A DNA stretch of 64,000 bases from Favolaschia claudopus (GCA_037176885.1 JAWWNJ010000160.1:466998-530997); one strand, 5' to 3'. Numbered from the stretch's first letter, positions 1 to 10,177 are shown. The notes: generated by a model not told the origin, from the letters alone. Numbers and translations: made by a program.

Positions 1-1256
1 CCCAGATCACGATTTGGCTAGCGTGAGAAATCAAAGGTCCGTGCACCTTTTGACAGCTCACGTGTGCGTTGACTTGGCTTTTTCGCTTCGTTTCTCTCTT
101 TCCTTCCACCATGTCCCCCTCCAGCGCCCCCTCTCGAATCTTGGTTTCCTCCTTCAATGCTGCTCCACGGCGGCCTTCGCCTTCTTGCCAAAACCCCCCT
201 CGTACCGCTTCGTACGCTGTCTGTCCTCCGTGTCGCGTTTCGCTGCTCGCTACAATCGACCTCAAGACTCAAGTACCCTCTTGAAGATGCAGCAAAGGTG
301 GTCTACGATCAAGTTATTATGCGAGCCTCTGGCGCAAATCCTCAAACATCCCTCAATGCCAATTCAAATACAAGCCTCTCATGCGAGCTCAAGTCTTCAA
401 GTGGCCATGCTGGAAGGCACTTCAAGTGACAAGCGTAACTCAAGGTCAACGTTCAAGGAACAAACTCTTTCAAGACCTTGCTGGAACCTCTATCAAATCC
501 TCATCAAGCCTTTGCTTTAACCTCGCTACTACATATTGTCACTTCTCAAGGCTGGCGGTTACAGCGACTGGATATGAGAGTTGACAGGTGCGCGTATCTC
601 ATTCGACGTTCATTGTTCCTCGTTAATCATGGTTACCAGGTCTTCTTTCACATCCACGCGTGTTCGAAGCTGTCCCGCGATAGTTGCGCCATGATAGTAG
701 TGTTGGGGTGCTATGGCGAGGCTATTCTGCTGTCGGGGACAGGCCACAAAGGTATGGTTTCAGTCATTGTTGCTATAGTATTCATTTATGTACCATTGTA
801 TGTTATGTGAGCTCAATACAATTTATTTATTATCCGTTCCAATGTGTGTCAAATTTACGAAAGAATGAATGCCAGGTGAGCCGTAGCTGGCGGCCAGCTC
901 CCCAGTGGTTCCACAATGGATCCATTAGCGATCAAACCTGGATACCAGCTCATCGCCAGCTGGCCACCACTCTTACTCGACATGTGAACCACTTCTGGAC
1001 GACATATGGCGGCCATGTGTCCCCCAATTGGCGGTGTACTTAGCCTCATATATTGCGCTAGAGGCTTGCTGATTATTGAGTAGGGATGAGTCGATACGAA
1101 GTCCAAGTATGTAGCAGGTGGTGGTAGGTAGAAGAGTAAAGACAAATAGTAATACACAACAGTGTCTCTTAGCTTTCCATCCCATCTGCGTCTCCCGACT
1201 CTGAAGTAACTCTTCGACGAGCTCTCTTCGATGTCCTTGGTGCCTGATACGATCCC
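1..1256. other. No confident gene; possible short exon at 111-284 (+)
   Basis: An ATG at 111 in a reasonable context (ccaccATGtcc) opens a 57-residue Ser/Pro-rich reading frame that stops at 284. It could be a first exon, but I cannot find a convincing splice continuation or a recognisable domain. The rest of the stretch has only short overlapping frames. I see no repeat ends here. Confidence 0.2.
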
Positions 1257-2240
1257 TTAATTCAACTTGATTCCCCAGAGACTCGAAATTCTTACCAACA
1301 CCCGTCCGATTGTTTCCTCTTCACCCTCAGACATCGACATAACTCTCTTGCGCTTCTGTGCTGCCCGCGGCTGTGAGAAATTAGCAAAGTGCAGTATCAT
1401 CAACAGAATGGATCTTACTCTGAGCACGGTTTCTTCCTCGCTTTCATGCTCATCGGTGTCCTCATTGTCCTGTGTAATGATTGAGAAAACGGAATCTTTG
1501 AGCCACTCTGAACATACCGATTCCTTCCTCTCTTCACCGCCTTTCTCCAGCGCGAGCTCCAGATCTTTCTCATTGGGAACGAGCGGGAATGGCATCGCAC
1601 TTGGGTCTTGCGCGTTGCTGCCAGAGATCCATTCAATGTCGCCGAGTTCCTCCAGCATTTGCGAGGGAGAAGAGCAGCCGTCAGCCTTCAAGTACTTCTC
1701 CCACCGAGGTATCTTACACAGTACGTGCTCGGTGAAAGGAGGATGAAAGCCCAGCACCTGCTTGTCGAGTGCTGTTAACTTGCTGTCAAGATAGTTGTGG
1801 AAGCATATGAAAGCGGCTCGTATCTGATTCTTGGTCGTGGTCTTGAAGCCGAGCAGCTGGAGCCCTGCAACCGCGCCAAGCCCTTGATTGTCTGCAATCC
1901 AATTCGCCATCGCCATCGCAGTGGGCATCTGCACAATGCCGCTGAACGCGAGCGTATTGACAAGCTGCATAGCCGTCAAGCCGGTCTTGAATGCCGGTAT
2001 GTTGATGCTTTTGATGAGTTCGAGGGTAGCGGTCCAGCTGGGAAGGTCGGCAGGAGAGCGGCCCCTTGGGTCTTGGTTAGCCAAGGGTCCCAGGTGCTGC
2101 AGCCAAGCGTCCTCCACCTCTGGTGAGAACATAGGCCCAAACTTCTCCTCGAGAGTGAGTCGTTCCGGTTTCGGTTTCGCAGCAGAAACCTGTTGCTTTT
2201 TGAGCAACCCTTTGCGGTTGCGCTTCAGACCTGGATTCAC
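1257..2240 (-). CDS. Unrecognised protein, downstream frame of the same gene (about 327 aa)
   Basis: This second long frame continues directly from the one ending at 2237, overlapping it by 4 nt. It opens at GTG and starts NPGLKRNRKGLLKK, a basic segment. A long helical region follows, including PAFKTGLTAMQLVNTLAF and a hydrophobic stretch around GAVAGLQLLGFKT. Near the C-terminus is an acidic run (DNEDTDEHESEEET), then a basic KRKR cluster. I recognise no catalytic motif. Because it joins the upstream frame without a gap, I read it as the C-terminal half of one protein, separated by a single frame change, an unrecognised short intron, or a sequence error. Neither half resembles the transposases or gag proteins elsewhere in the window. 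Confidence 0.55.
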   Translation of the reverse strand: MNPGLKRNRKGLLKKQQVSAAKPKPERLTLEEKFGPMFSPEVEDAWLQHLGPLANQDPRGRSPADLPSWTATLELIKSINIPAFKTGLTAMQLVNTLAFSGIVQMPTAMAMANWIADNQGLGAVAGLQLLGFKTTTKNQIRAAFICFHNYLDSKLTALDKQVLGFHPPFTEHVLCKIPRWEKYLKADGCSSPSQMLEELGDIEWISGSNAQDPSAMPFPLVPNEKDLELALEKGGEERKESVCSEWLKDSVFSIITQDNEDTDEHESEEETVLRVRSILLMILHFANFSQPRAAQKRKRVMSMSEGEEETIGRVLVRISSLWGIKLN

Positions 2241-3343
2241 ATTGCGATGGGAGTCTGAGGGACTCGTTTCGCTGGTTGAGCAGCGAGAGTGTCATTGGGC
2301 TGATTTCCCCATGCCCTAGGGTTGTCGTATGGTGGTGCAGTTCGCATATGACGACGCTCAGACGCTGTCGCGAACTGCTGGATCATTCCCACTAGCTCGT
2401 CCTTCCAAAACCCACCGCTAGTGTGGAGGGTGTTCAGGAACTGCTCAGTGCCTACGCCCTGTCCTGTTCCAAACCACGCCAACGTGTTTGCTAGACCCTT
2501 GGGTCCGGTGAGCTTCTCCGGTGGGCAGTGCGCCTTGAACAATTCGGTGTAGCGATTGAACTCGCGGCACGGGTTGAGGTGGTCGGGATTGCGCTCCATA
2601 TTTGCAGAGCTTTGAGCAGCAGGTTGACCGAGCAGAAGACGGCGCAAGCGGATATCTTGGTGAGGGAGGTCACGCCGCCAACTGAGCGCCTCCCGAATTA
2701 TGAGACCGGCAAGACCGATGAGTGGTAGCGAGCTGCCCTGAAGTATTGCTTCGAACTCAGGAGCTTCGTATGGTTTGCGAGTGGTCCGTTTCACCGGCGA
2801 TCTCGCTGTTTTACTGCGTGACTTCAACTCCTCTGCGGCTAACTGCAATTCCTCTCGAGTATCCGGATGAGCCTGCCCTGCAGTCATTTCCTGCAAAATT
2901 GTATAGGTCTCATTTCCCAAAATCCTAACGGCGTCCACGATCTTGGGATTGCCAGCAACGTGATCCTTCAGCCACGCCCGTAAAGGTCGAAGAGTGATAT
3001 TGGCGTTATTCAGGAGCGCAGGTCCGACGCGGTCTGACCGCCCAAGCTGGAAGTAGACCCAAGGATTGCGTAAAACGGCGTCGAGAGAGTCGGAGACCAG
3101 AATTCCGTCATCTTGACAAGTGTCGACCAAGCACTTAAGAACAGCACCTCGACAGAGGGCCCGCTGAAAGACGCTGTCATCATTGTCCTTTCGAGATCGG
3201 TGGTTTGTGCTGCTGAAGAAGTCGTGACATTGGCGTACGTTGGGGATGATGAAAGCCGACTCGAAAACATCCAAGAGACATTTCTGAGCGCCGCTGTAGA
3301 GGGAATAGAAGGGAGCCCGCCGGGAGAACCGTCTGAGTTTCAC
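2237..3343 (-). CDS. Unrecognised protein, upstream frame of a two-frame gene (about 368 aa)
   Basis: This is a long open frame, free of stops over 1.1 kb, with no domain I recognise. The first codon of the open stretch is GTG and no in-frame ATG occurs for a long way, so the true start probably lies in an upstream exon above 3343. A splice acceptor (ctcag) sits just before the arginine-rich segment RRFSRRAP. The product looks globular and mostly helical, with a basic patch KSRSKTARSPVKRTTRK near the middle and a Pro/Ala-rich end. The frame stops at 2237-2239, inside ATGTGAATCC, exactly where the next frame on the same strand opens. The two are therefore probably one gene of about 690 codons interrupted by a frame change. 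It could be a host gene or an unclassified element protein. That it codes is likely; its function is unknown. Confidence 0.6.
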   Translation of the reverse strand: MKLRRFSRRAPFYSLYSGAQKCLLDVFESAFIIPNVRQCHDFFSSTNHRSRKDNDDSVFQRALCRGAVLKCLVDTCQDDGILVSDSLDAVLRNPWVYFQLGRSDRVGPALLNNANITLRPLRAWLKDHVAGNPKIVDAVRILGNETYTILQEMTAGQAHPDTREELQLAAEELKSRSKTARSPVKRTTRKPYEAPEFEAILQGSSLPLIGLAGLIIREALSWRRDLPHQDIRLRRLLLGQPAAQSSANMERNPDHLNPCREFNRYTELFKAHCPPEKLTGPKGLANTLAWFGTGQGVGTEQFLNTLHTSGGFWKDELVGMIQQFATASERRHMRTAPPYDNPRAWGNQPNDTLAAQPAKRVPQTPIAM

Positions 3344-3399
3344 ATTGCAGATGTGGAGTTGACCAGTCTATCAGAACATTGGTGAGTAGAGGGATGATC

Positions 3400-4365
3400 T
3401 AGCATATTAAAAACAATTTATTAGTCACGGTATGAGAGAGGATGTAGCGGAATACCTGGGCAGATACATATATTCTCATTACAAAACTCGCAATGTAGAC
3501 GCCAAAGCAATACCTTGCTGGAAAACTGGTATAACGAATCTTGAACACCCTAAGCGATGTGAGTTTTGTCTGTATATCCCAACTGGCGGAAATGAAACTC
3601 TGGAATTCTGAACGTAGTTAACCGTATATAGGTAGCTTTGCAAGAGACAGGTGTTTTTCTGTGACGGAGCTCGAGTCAGACTCAAAGAGAAATAACAGTA
3701 GGACAGGAAACGAACGAACGTAAATGGGACCGGGCAAAATTAGGTGCGAGAATAAATTAGTTGCGGCTACAACTGCGGAACAAACTGACTTCACGTATCT
3801 TCAAGGATCTGCAACACAAAAAAAACTCTCAACGTGCAAAAAACACTTCAATTATTCGCAGATTCTCAAGGATCTTCAAAGAAAGTTGAACTGAATTTCG
3901 ATTTTTTAGCAAATCTGCCAAGATCTTCGAAGATCTTCGAAGATTCTCGAGGATCTGTGCATTCCAAGCATAAAAACAGCCCCCGCTTCATACAAAAGGT
4001 ATTTTTGTCCAGGGGGGGGCAGTCAAATATTTCCGGCGAAATAAAGCCCTCGAAATGACCGATTTTTCTAGAATTTAGAAACCGACCGAAAAGTCCCCGA
4101 AGGTCACGTGGATGGATTCCCACAGATCCGGCACTCTCCAAAACAACTCCAAAACACATTAAACAACACGGAAAAACCGCGCGCGCGTGCTGACAAAGCC
4201 GGGAACTTCTCCATTCCGAGGGTGATGGCAAAACGGTCCAGGTTCCCACGGTGGGTCATTGTTTTACCCTTCCAAACCCCTCGGCCGGGAGAACTGCGCA
4301 GGGTGATCAGAAAGCCTGGTCGCGTCACAGCGGATATCATAGCCGTGAGTTATCCTGCCTATCTA
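3400..4365. other. Intergenic, AT-rich, with short GATCTTCGAA-type repeats
   Basis: No gene is supported. Around 3855-3960 the motif GATCTTC(A/G)AAG recurs several times in both directions, making a small self-complementary cluster. Open frames here are short and on both strands with no domain content. Confidence 0.4.
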
Positions 4366-4740
4366 CAGCCGTTTTGTAAACAATATACGGGTTTTGATCA
4401 ACTGGTGCTCACTCGTTTGTGCTTACCTTTGTTGTGCTTCCCATCACCAGCTCCACTTCGGCCGAATTTGAGTTTTGCTTCCGCCACCCAGAGAACACCA
4501 GGAAAAAACAGGAGCTTAACAGAACTTAGGATTAAGACTCAGCTGCTATTTGCCCAAAGCTCGACACGGCCATGACTTGCGAGCAAGGGCCGAAACAAGG
4601 GACCAGCGGCACTTGATGTGGTACGGCAGCGCCCCACAAAGTGGTGCTCCCGGCTTTGCCGATGACAGAATTGTCAACAAACGTAAGCACAAACGAAGCA
4701 CCACTCGATCAAAACCCGTATATTGTTTCCAAAACGGCTG
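4366..4740. mobile_element. TA-flanked TIR element (MITE), CAGCCG family, 375 bp
   Basis: The ends are inverted copies starting CAGCCGTTTTG, followed by AAACAATATACGGG and a TGGTGCT block, about 60 bp in all with a few mismatches. TA lies on both sides (4364-4365 and 4741-4742), as in Tc1/mariner-type insertion. There is no transposase, so it is non-autonomous. One isolated end of the same family lies at about 50850-50895. Confidence 0.8.
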
Positions 4741-4742
4741 TA

Positions 4743-5294
4743 CTATTGTGCCCAACGGGTATGAATTCTCCCAATGGGTCTGAATTTTCGATAATCCTGC
4801 TTCCCCTTTGACCCTTTGGCCTCCGGAATTTTCGGGATGAGTTTTTATGCTTCTTCTCTATGGCTCCATTCGGCTGTTGGGTCTTAGCGTCATTTAGCGT
4901 CACTTTGGAGCACTTGGGAAAAATTCCACGCCAAAGTTTTGGTGAGAAATAATCTCAAGTGACGTCAAGTGCTCCGAAGTGACGCAACCGAATGGAGCCT
5001 ATATGGCTTTGCAGAATTCTATTGGGATCCAGAGAGGACGAGGTGTTGAGAAAAGGGTACCGATTCATCAAGGTAAATTGATGGGGTGATGATTGAGATC
5101 AAAGTACTCGCCAACCCGGTAATTGCTTTTGGACCACTTCCCTTTCGTCGTAGCTCAAGTGCTTTGGGGTTCTCGCAGAGAATTGGCGAAAGAATAGATC
5201 CCGAAAAAAACCGGGGCCAAACGATGGACGGGGGAGCAGAAAATATCGAAAATTCAGACCCATTGGGAGAATTCATACCCGTTGGGCACAATAG
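4743..5294. mobile_element. TA-flanked TIR element, CTATTGTGCCC family, 552 bp
   Basis: About 50 bp inverted ends start CTATTGTGCCCAACGGG and include AATTCTCCCAATGGGTCT. TA flanks are at 4741-4742 and 5295-5296, and the left TA is shared with the adjoining CAGCCG element. A 138 bp Harbinger-like MITE sits inside. A diverged relative lies at 38999-39406, where the internal sequence also matches in the opposite orientation. Confidence 0.8.
4862..4999. mobile_element. Harbinger-like MITE, GGCTCCATTCGG family, 138 bp
   Basis: Terminal inverted repeats read GGCTCCATTCGG(C/T)TG. The flanks are TAT at 4859-4861 and 5000-5002. A second copy at 61098-61234 is in the opposite orientation with TAA on both sides. 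Three-base T-A-rich target duplications and this size suit PIF/Harbinger MITEs. This copy is nested in the CTATTGTGCCC element. Confidence 0.8.
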
Positions 5295-5342
5295 TATCGT
5301 TGTAATCTTCGAAGTCGGGCTACTCACAATGACAGCTATGTA

Positions 5343-5703
5343 CAAAACACTGGAGCGCTCCGAAAAAAAGTTCACACAACGGTTTTGACAGCTCCTGCCT
5401 AATGCGGCCAGCCCGCTCCACTCTCTCCAACGACACTCGCCCTTTCGTCACTGCTCCTGGAACGTCTCTCTCGCCTACCATGCCCTACAATACCTTCCGC
5501 TACATCCCTCCTGCACACAAGCGGCTCATGATTACCATGGCCGCCAACGGGATGTCCAATCAAGAGCATAGGCTGCAACACGAGGTCGCCCCGCCCTGAC
5601 GCGCCAGCCGTCGACGCAATGGATCCGGCAGTGCCTACCTCATATGGCAATTGACGTCATCGCATCAATGGGAACTTTTTTTTCGGAGCGCTCCAGTGTT
5701 TTG
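5343..5703. mobile_element. Deleted Tc1/mariner-like element with perfect TIRs, 361 bp
   Basis: The ends are inverted copies beginning CAAAACACTGGAGCGCTCCG followed by an A-run and GTTC, about 32 bp. TA lies on both sides (5341-5342, 5704-5705). Between them is a short piece of transposase coding sequence, listed separately. This looks like an internal-deletion derivative of an autonomous element that kept the 5' coding end. Confidence 0.8.
5402..5599 (+). pseudogene. N-terminal fragment of a Tc1/mariner-type transposase
   Basis: The frame contains PYNTFRYIPPAHKRLMITMAANGMSNQE, which resembles the first helix-turn-helix of fungal Tc1/mariner transposases (a PAHK..M..M...GMS..EI pattern). That region normally binds the terminal repeats. 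The resemblance fades after HRLQHEVAPP and the frame stops at 5599, about 65 codons in, so no DDE catalytic core remains. It lies wholly inside the 361 bp TIR element and would be inactive on its own. A DDE-core relic of a related kind lies at about 26500-27110, but I cannot show that they belong to the same family. Confidence 0.6.
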
Positions 5704-5957
5704 TAGATAGCTGGAATGCCCAGGATGTCGTTGACAAATTCAAGGCAAATGTTGGTGCTCTCGACATTTCAAATTTAGCTTGGATGCGTCTTAGCCCCAA
5801 GTGGGTCACACACACGAACAACTTTCCTTTATCCAGTCCTATTTTCCCTTTTTTTGTCTTTTTTTTTTCGTTTTGAAAAAAGGTGATTTTTTAGTCCCGT
5901 CCACAGACATAGTACATGATCCCTAAGCTACGCATTGCGCCATAGTGCGCTGCAACG

Positions 5958-7352
5958 TTATTCGTACGAGTAAATCCAGTCTTCGTCGGAGTCTGAGTCC
6001 GAGTCAGGCGCGAGGTTGTCGAGGTCCTCAATGTCAAGCCCTTGAGATTTTAACACAGTCAACCTCTCCCACACAGAGGGACTGTGGTACAGATCCGGGA
6101 TTCGAACTGTCTTGAGGGTCGAATGCGGAGATCCCCATCTAGACTCTAGCATATTGCACAGCGAAGCCCCCATCGGCTTTGCGTACTCATATACCAGACT
6201 GTCGATTTGTAATAGCACCAAGTTGGGGCAGAGATCTTTCGAAGTGCTGGTGAGAGTCAATGCACGGAGGTTTTCCACCAAAATTTCAACCTGTTGGTCG
6301 TAGTGATCTTCATCGTCAATCTCGGCGTCCTCATCTTCGGTATCTTCAATACGGATACTGATTCGCAGGCTGCGCAGCCCGCCAACCGATCTGAAGATGG
6401 CGGAAACATCTATCATCTCAATGGGCGGGCAAAGACAGGCAAACGATAAGCTTTGCACGTTACACCCTGAGCGATAGACAAACCCAGAGACGTGATTGAC
6501 GTACGCATCGAGCGCCAATTCTTCCAGGCAGGGAGCTAGAAGATACTGCAGCACATCATCATGTAAGGTCAATGATAACTGCCGTAGTCGGGGCAGCGTC
6601 GCGACCGGATGGGAATGAGTAAACACATTGGAGGTATTGCCATAGACCAGCTCCTCCAAATTCTCCCTGACGCATGACGCAATGCCCAGTAGCTCTTCTA
6701 CGTTGGCATGGATTTCGAGCCTTGTCAACTGTTGCCATGAAATGGCAATGCGTGGAGAGGGAAGCGCAGCATTCCGTAGACATGGGGTGTTTGAGAATAC
6801 GTTGTTTAGCTCCGGTTCCCACTCGGAGTGCCCAGTGATATGAAGGGATTGAAGCCGGTCCAGAAGTCCGCGCACACGAGCGATTCCGTGGAAGATTGAG
6901 AATCCTAAACTATTCTCCACAGCGATGGTGAGATGCTCCCATCGGCGGCTGTGTACAACACAGAGATCAAAGAGAGCTATCAGATGATGGGAGTCTTCGA
7001 GCTCTGCATGGTCGAGGCGAAACCGCACCACTAGTGGCACATCGCCGGAAAGGGTAAGCTGAGTTTGAAGCCAGGTGAGAGGATATTCTATGTCAACTCT
7101 GCCTGGCAGTCTGATGGGAGAAGCAACGGGGCAGATTACAGCCTGGGTCGAGTAGTCGATTGTAATGCACGACCAAAGTTGTGGATACCCATGAGCAATC
7201 GTCCTCCAAGTATGACAGACATGCCCCAATTGCCACGGAGCAACGCGAACGTCTCGGCCGGCTAGCTTCCTTTTCATGCCCTGGGCAATAAAACAAAAGA
7301 CCTCGATATAAAGTTCGGTAGGTAGACGTTGAATGTGGCAAACGTCTCCCAT
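5958..7352 (-). CDS. F-box / leucine-rich repeat-like protein (about 464 aa)
   Basis: A single uninterrupted frame. I place the start at the ATG at 7352 (MGDVCHIQRLPTELY) rather than further upstream, because a typical fungal F-box core follows at once: LPTELYIEVFCFIAQ...WQLGHVCHTWRTIAHGYPQLWSCI, roughly residues 9-70. F-box proteins of this kind recruit substrates to SCF ubiquitin ligases through Skp1. Mushrooms have hundreds, most uncharacterised. The rest has irregular leucine-rich stretches (LRQLSLTLHD, LEELALDAY, LRSLRISI), consistent with a diverged LRR substrate-binding region. Acidic segments follow at EDTEDEDAEIDDEDHYD and at the C-terminus (DSDSDSDEDW). No introns are needed. Of all genes here it looks the most intact. 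Its substrate is unknown. Confidence 0.85.
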   Translation of the reverse strand: MGDVCHIQRLPTELYIEVFCFIAQGMKRKLAGRDVRVAPWQLGHVCHTWRTIAHGYPQLWSCITIDYSTQAVICPVASPIRLPGRVDIEYPLTWLQTQLTLSGDVPLVVRFRLDHAELEDSHHLIALFDLCVVHSRRWEHLTIAVENSLGFSIFHGIARVRGLLDRLQSLHITGHSEWEPELNNVFSNTPCLRNAALPSPRIAISWQQLTRLEIHANVEELLGIASCVRENLEELVYGNTSNVFTHSHPVATLPRLRQLSLTLHDDVLQYLLAPCLEELALDAYVNHVSGFVYRSGCNVQSLSFACLCPPIEMIDVSAIFRSVGGLRSLRISIRIEDTEDEDAEIDDEDHYDQQVEILVENLRALTLTSTSKDLCPNLVLLQIDSLVYEYAKPMGASLCNMLESRWGSPHSTLKTVRIPDLYHSPSVWERLTVLKSQGLDIEDLDNLAPDSDSDSDEDWIYSYE

Positions 7353-7409
7353 GGTTTGTACTGGAATTATCAACTGTGCTTCCCCAAAGTGCACTGATAA
7401 ATCCAAGTT

Positions 7410-8330
7410 TTGGTTTTGCGCTCGAGCCTGGGAGCGCTCAGGAATGTTTTGAAGACCGTTCGAAGCTTCGTCAAGTACGTGGCAAGCGGTCAGGAGGGCG
7501 TGGGATCGAGTGACGCCGAAAGTGCCGCAATTTAAAGTTTAAAGGACCCGGGTTTGATGCCGTAAGTATGACGCGTCCGCCGCCGTGGTTTTGTAGTGTA
7601 GTACAGCCCGCAATGAGAATCCATCTTGATTTCTAAGTCCCAATTCGGTTACAGCAGGTATTCAAGATTGCGGCATGTCCCATGTCCATCCCCGACTAAG
7701 GACCTGGCCAATGTACTTACAATATGATTTGTATGCCGGAATATACCGGCTTACAGCAGGGGGAGCTTGTGTAAATTCTTATATGGCACACAAATTAACA
7801 ATATTAATGTTGCGCTGTTGTTTGGGGGGCATACTTCGGCTGGATTCTTTTTCACGCACATAAGTACTCTAGTAGTACTCTACTTTGTGTATGCCGGGCA
7901 ACAACGTTCTGACGTTCTGGAGGATGAACCACCAATCAAATTTCTGACTAGCTTATCATCATGCTAGAATACCTAGAGTAGACACTATAACTGAGCAAGC
8001 TGCAACATTGATATCATTTATTTTCATCGCCTCTTTACAGCAACTTTCTGGAAAACTAATGGCGCCAGAACTTGCCTCTCTGTACCGTGTATGAGATAGG
8101 GAACTGTATTTTCCCTTCCGTTAAGCAGCCTCGGGCAGGGTCAAGGACGGGTGCACCATCAGTTGAAAAGGATGCGCCATCACGCTGCAATCAGTCTGGA
8201 TCAGTAGGGATCAGTCTGGATCACTCGGAAGAACATCGTATCACTCGGAGCATGCCAATCTTGACAAGTGCAGTGACGCCATCAAAAAGCCGTCTAGCAC
8301 AGCTTATTGCTTTTCGGTGACGGCTCTGAT
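7410..8330. other. Intergenic, no gene seen
   Basis: Only short frames without domain content. Around 8195-8250 a tract repeats GATCAGT(C/A)(T/G)GGATCA two to three times. I see no terminal-repeat pair enclosing this stretch. Confidence 0.35.
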
Positions 8331-8396
8331 AAAGGGGGAGCAAGCTCCCCCAATAATTCAAGATATTTTTATTGGGGGAGCTTGCTCCCCCCTTTT
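8331..8396. repeat. Palindromic GGGGGAGCAAGC motif pair
   Basis: Two facing copies of GGGGGAGCAAGCTCCCCC (8334-8351 and, as the complement, near 8373-8391) flank an AT-rich 20-odd base loop, giving a strong hairpin. Single copies occur at 35013-35032, 39922-39941 and about 47573-47590. Near the 35.0 and 39.9 kb copies, as here, is the short motif CCCACGGGTACGCCATCA. This suggests the ends of an unclassified small element. Confidence 0.55.
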
Positions 8397-8655
8397 GTCC
8401 GGGTACACTATCAGTCGTAATCCCCCACGGGTACGCCATCAGTGCTGGCATCGCACATCTGCCACTTTTGACAGCTGTATAGCAACACGGACTTCGGTTA
8501 GCCAGGGTTAGCCCGGCTGGCACAGTTGCCGAGCTGATCTACAACATGTCGAGTATGTGGACAGTGGTCCACATAGGAGGGTAAGCTTGCTTCAGTGCTT
8601 GGAATGCATACCGTGAACTTTTCAATATCCTGGTTGAATACGTCCAGACAAATTT

Positions 8656-8861
8656 GTCGCAAAAATCGGATTTCAATTATAACCGATTATACCGGGTTAT
8701 AGGTCTAATCAGGCTTTATAGGCAGTCATAAGCCAAGATCGAAGCATTCGGAGATGGGGTCATAAATTTCTATGTCGGTTTATATGTAACCCGCCTATAA
8801 ACCTTGATTCAACCTTGATTAGACTTATAACCAGTTATAATCGGAATCCGATTTTTGCGAC
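8656..8861. mobile_element. GTCGCAAAAAT-family TIR element, 206 bp
   Basis: Ends are inverted copies of GTCGCAAAAATCGGATT, followed by subterminal TTATAACC(G/A) repeats in both arms. A large relative lies at 13231-14878, and one with GTCGGAAAAATTG ends at 42694-43495. I cannot define a target duplication with confidence, so the superfamily is open. Confidence 0.65.
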
Positions 8862-8929
8862 CTAAGTTTATTTCAACCCCAAATCTTTCAAGCAGTATTT
8901 TCAGACTAATTTCGTGCCATTGATTCAAA

Positions 8930-9475
8930 TCAATTGTAATGATGTGCCGGAGTGCCGAGCGCGACTCTCTGAGCTCAAACCTTCTCGTCCGAGCCTCAGA
9001 GCCCCACTCACACCCTTTTCGTCATTCCTCTGAATCGTAAACTTGTATCTGACAGACTGACAAAACGTGAAGCTTATTGAATGCTTTCTCGGGTCGGGTC
9101 TGAGATGTTGCTCGACCCGCGACCCGGGTGGCCTCGGCAGGCAATTCAACTGATCTCCAATGCCGAAGTCCATCCGCAACATCTGATTTGATTTGATTTG
9201 AAGTTCTAATATATGCTGTACCTGGCTACGGAAGAGCTATGCAGCAGTACGGTAAGGGTTGGCGGGGATTTCATATAGTAGGTAGTTTGGAAACGGTAAT
9301 ATAGACTATAACGAGAGAGGAAAAGAAGGTTAAGTATCGCGCAAGGGAATGAAAGTTTGAGGAGTAACAGTATCAAGTATTTGAGATGGAACGGGAAGGA
9401 AGGGGAAGAGGGAGACATAGGGTGGGTATGAATCAAGGATGAAGAATACAGAAGAATAAAAGTGAGCGGAGAGGA
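8930..9475. other. Intergenic, no gene seen
   Basis: Contains GGGTCGGGTC-type short repeats near 9095-9130 and A/G-rich sequence toward 9475. It lies just downstream (3' side) of the minus-strand gag-like frame and may be element sequence, but no reverse transcriptase motif is visible. Confidence 0.3.
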
Positions 9476-10114
9476 TTAACGAGGGGATTGTATGTACGGG
9501 AGAGGGTGGACCGACGACTTATCTAAAGCCTCGTGAAGGTCCTTCATGCGCTCCGCCAGAGTTACCGCCAACTCTTTCCGACGCGGGCAGGTATACGAAT
9601 CCGCGCGGTGCTTTCCACCGCAATTGAGGCATTCAACAGGGCCAGAACATTGGGAGGTGTCGCCGTGAGGATGGTCCGCCGAGGGTTTCGCACATATGCC
9701 GCAAGATGGCTTCTTGACGTTGCATCGAGCCTTGGTGTGTCCGTATTTGTGACATCCCCAGCACTGGGAGATGCGAAGATGCGGGAAGCCACGAGCGACG
9801 GTGCGACCAGTGGAACACAGGATGATGCGGCCGCGTGAGAGCGCAAGATCGACCTTTTCGTGTGACTGGAGAAGGAAATATACAGAACCGGCACGTTTTG
9901 GCTTACGCCCGCTGGCCACGATGGCGGCTGTCTGCGATTCGGAAGGCGGGCGATTGACCCAAGTTGGAAGACCGGTGACTGGGCCCAAATCTGGATTCCG
10001 GATCTCAAACTCGCGCTTCAACTCTCCCATGTCTGCAACCTCATCAAACAGCACTCCGTTCACCTGAAGGTGGCCATGTAATGCTACCGGGTTGGATGGC
10101 ACAGCGGTAACCAT
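9476..10114 (-). pseudogene. LINE ORF1 (gag-like) C-terminal part with zinc knuckles
   Basis: The 212-codon frame carries cysteine/histidine clusters at residues 118-176: CWGCHKYGHTKARC (a CX2CX4HX4C knuckle), then CGICAKPSADHPHGDTSQC, then CLNCGGKHRADSYTC. This triple arrangement is usual for ORF1 of Tad/CR1-like fungal non-LTR retrotransposons, where it binds the element RNA. Upstream residues such as TGLPTWVNRP and ASGRKPKRAGSVYFLL fit the RRM-like region. The frame has no proper start: its 5' end runs into a tRNA-Leu-like sequence at about 10090, so the N-terminal part is missing or lies in another frame. No ORF2 is seen downstream. It differs clearly from the gag at 31.7-33.3 kb, so at least two LINE families are present. 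Confidence 0.7.
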
Positions 10115-10177
10115 CCCCTAAGGTTGACCACGCGCACATTGCCAAGGTCGCAGGTTCGAATCCTGCAGCCCCAACCC
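10090..10177 (+). other. tRNA-Leu-like sequence (decayed tRNA gene or SINE head)
   Basis: It has a pol III A box, TGGCACAGCGG (10097-10107), and a perfect B box, GGTTCGAATCC (10153-10163), 56 nt apart, the spacing of a type II (long variable arm) tRNA. The 5' end GGTTGGATGGC matches the start of many tRNA-Leu genes. A T-stem GCAGG/CCTGC is intact. The 3' acceptor strand CCAACC is present but displaced by 4 nt, and I cannot fold a proper anticodon arm. It is therefore more likely a pseudogene or SINE-like relic than a functional tRNA. Confidence 0.45.
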
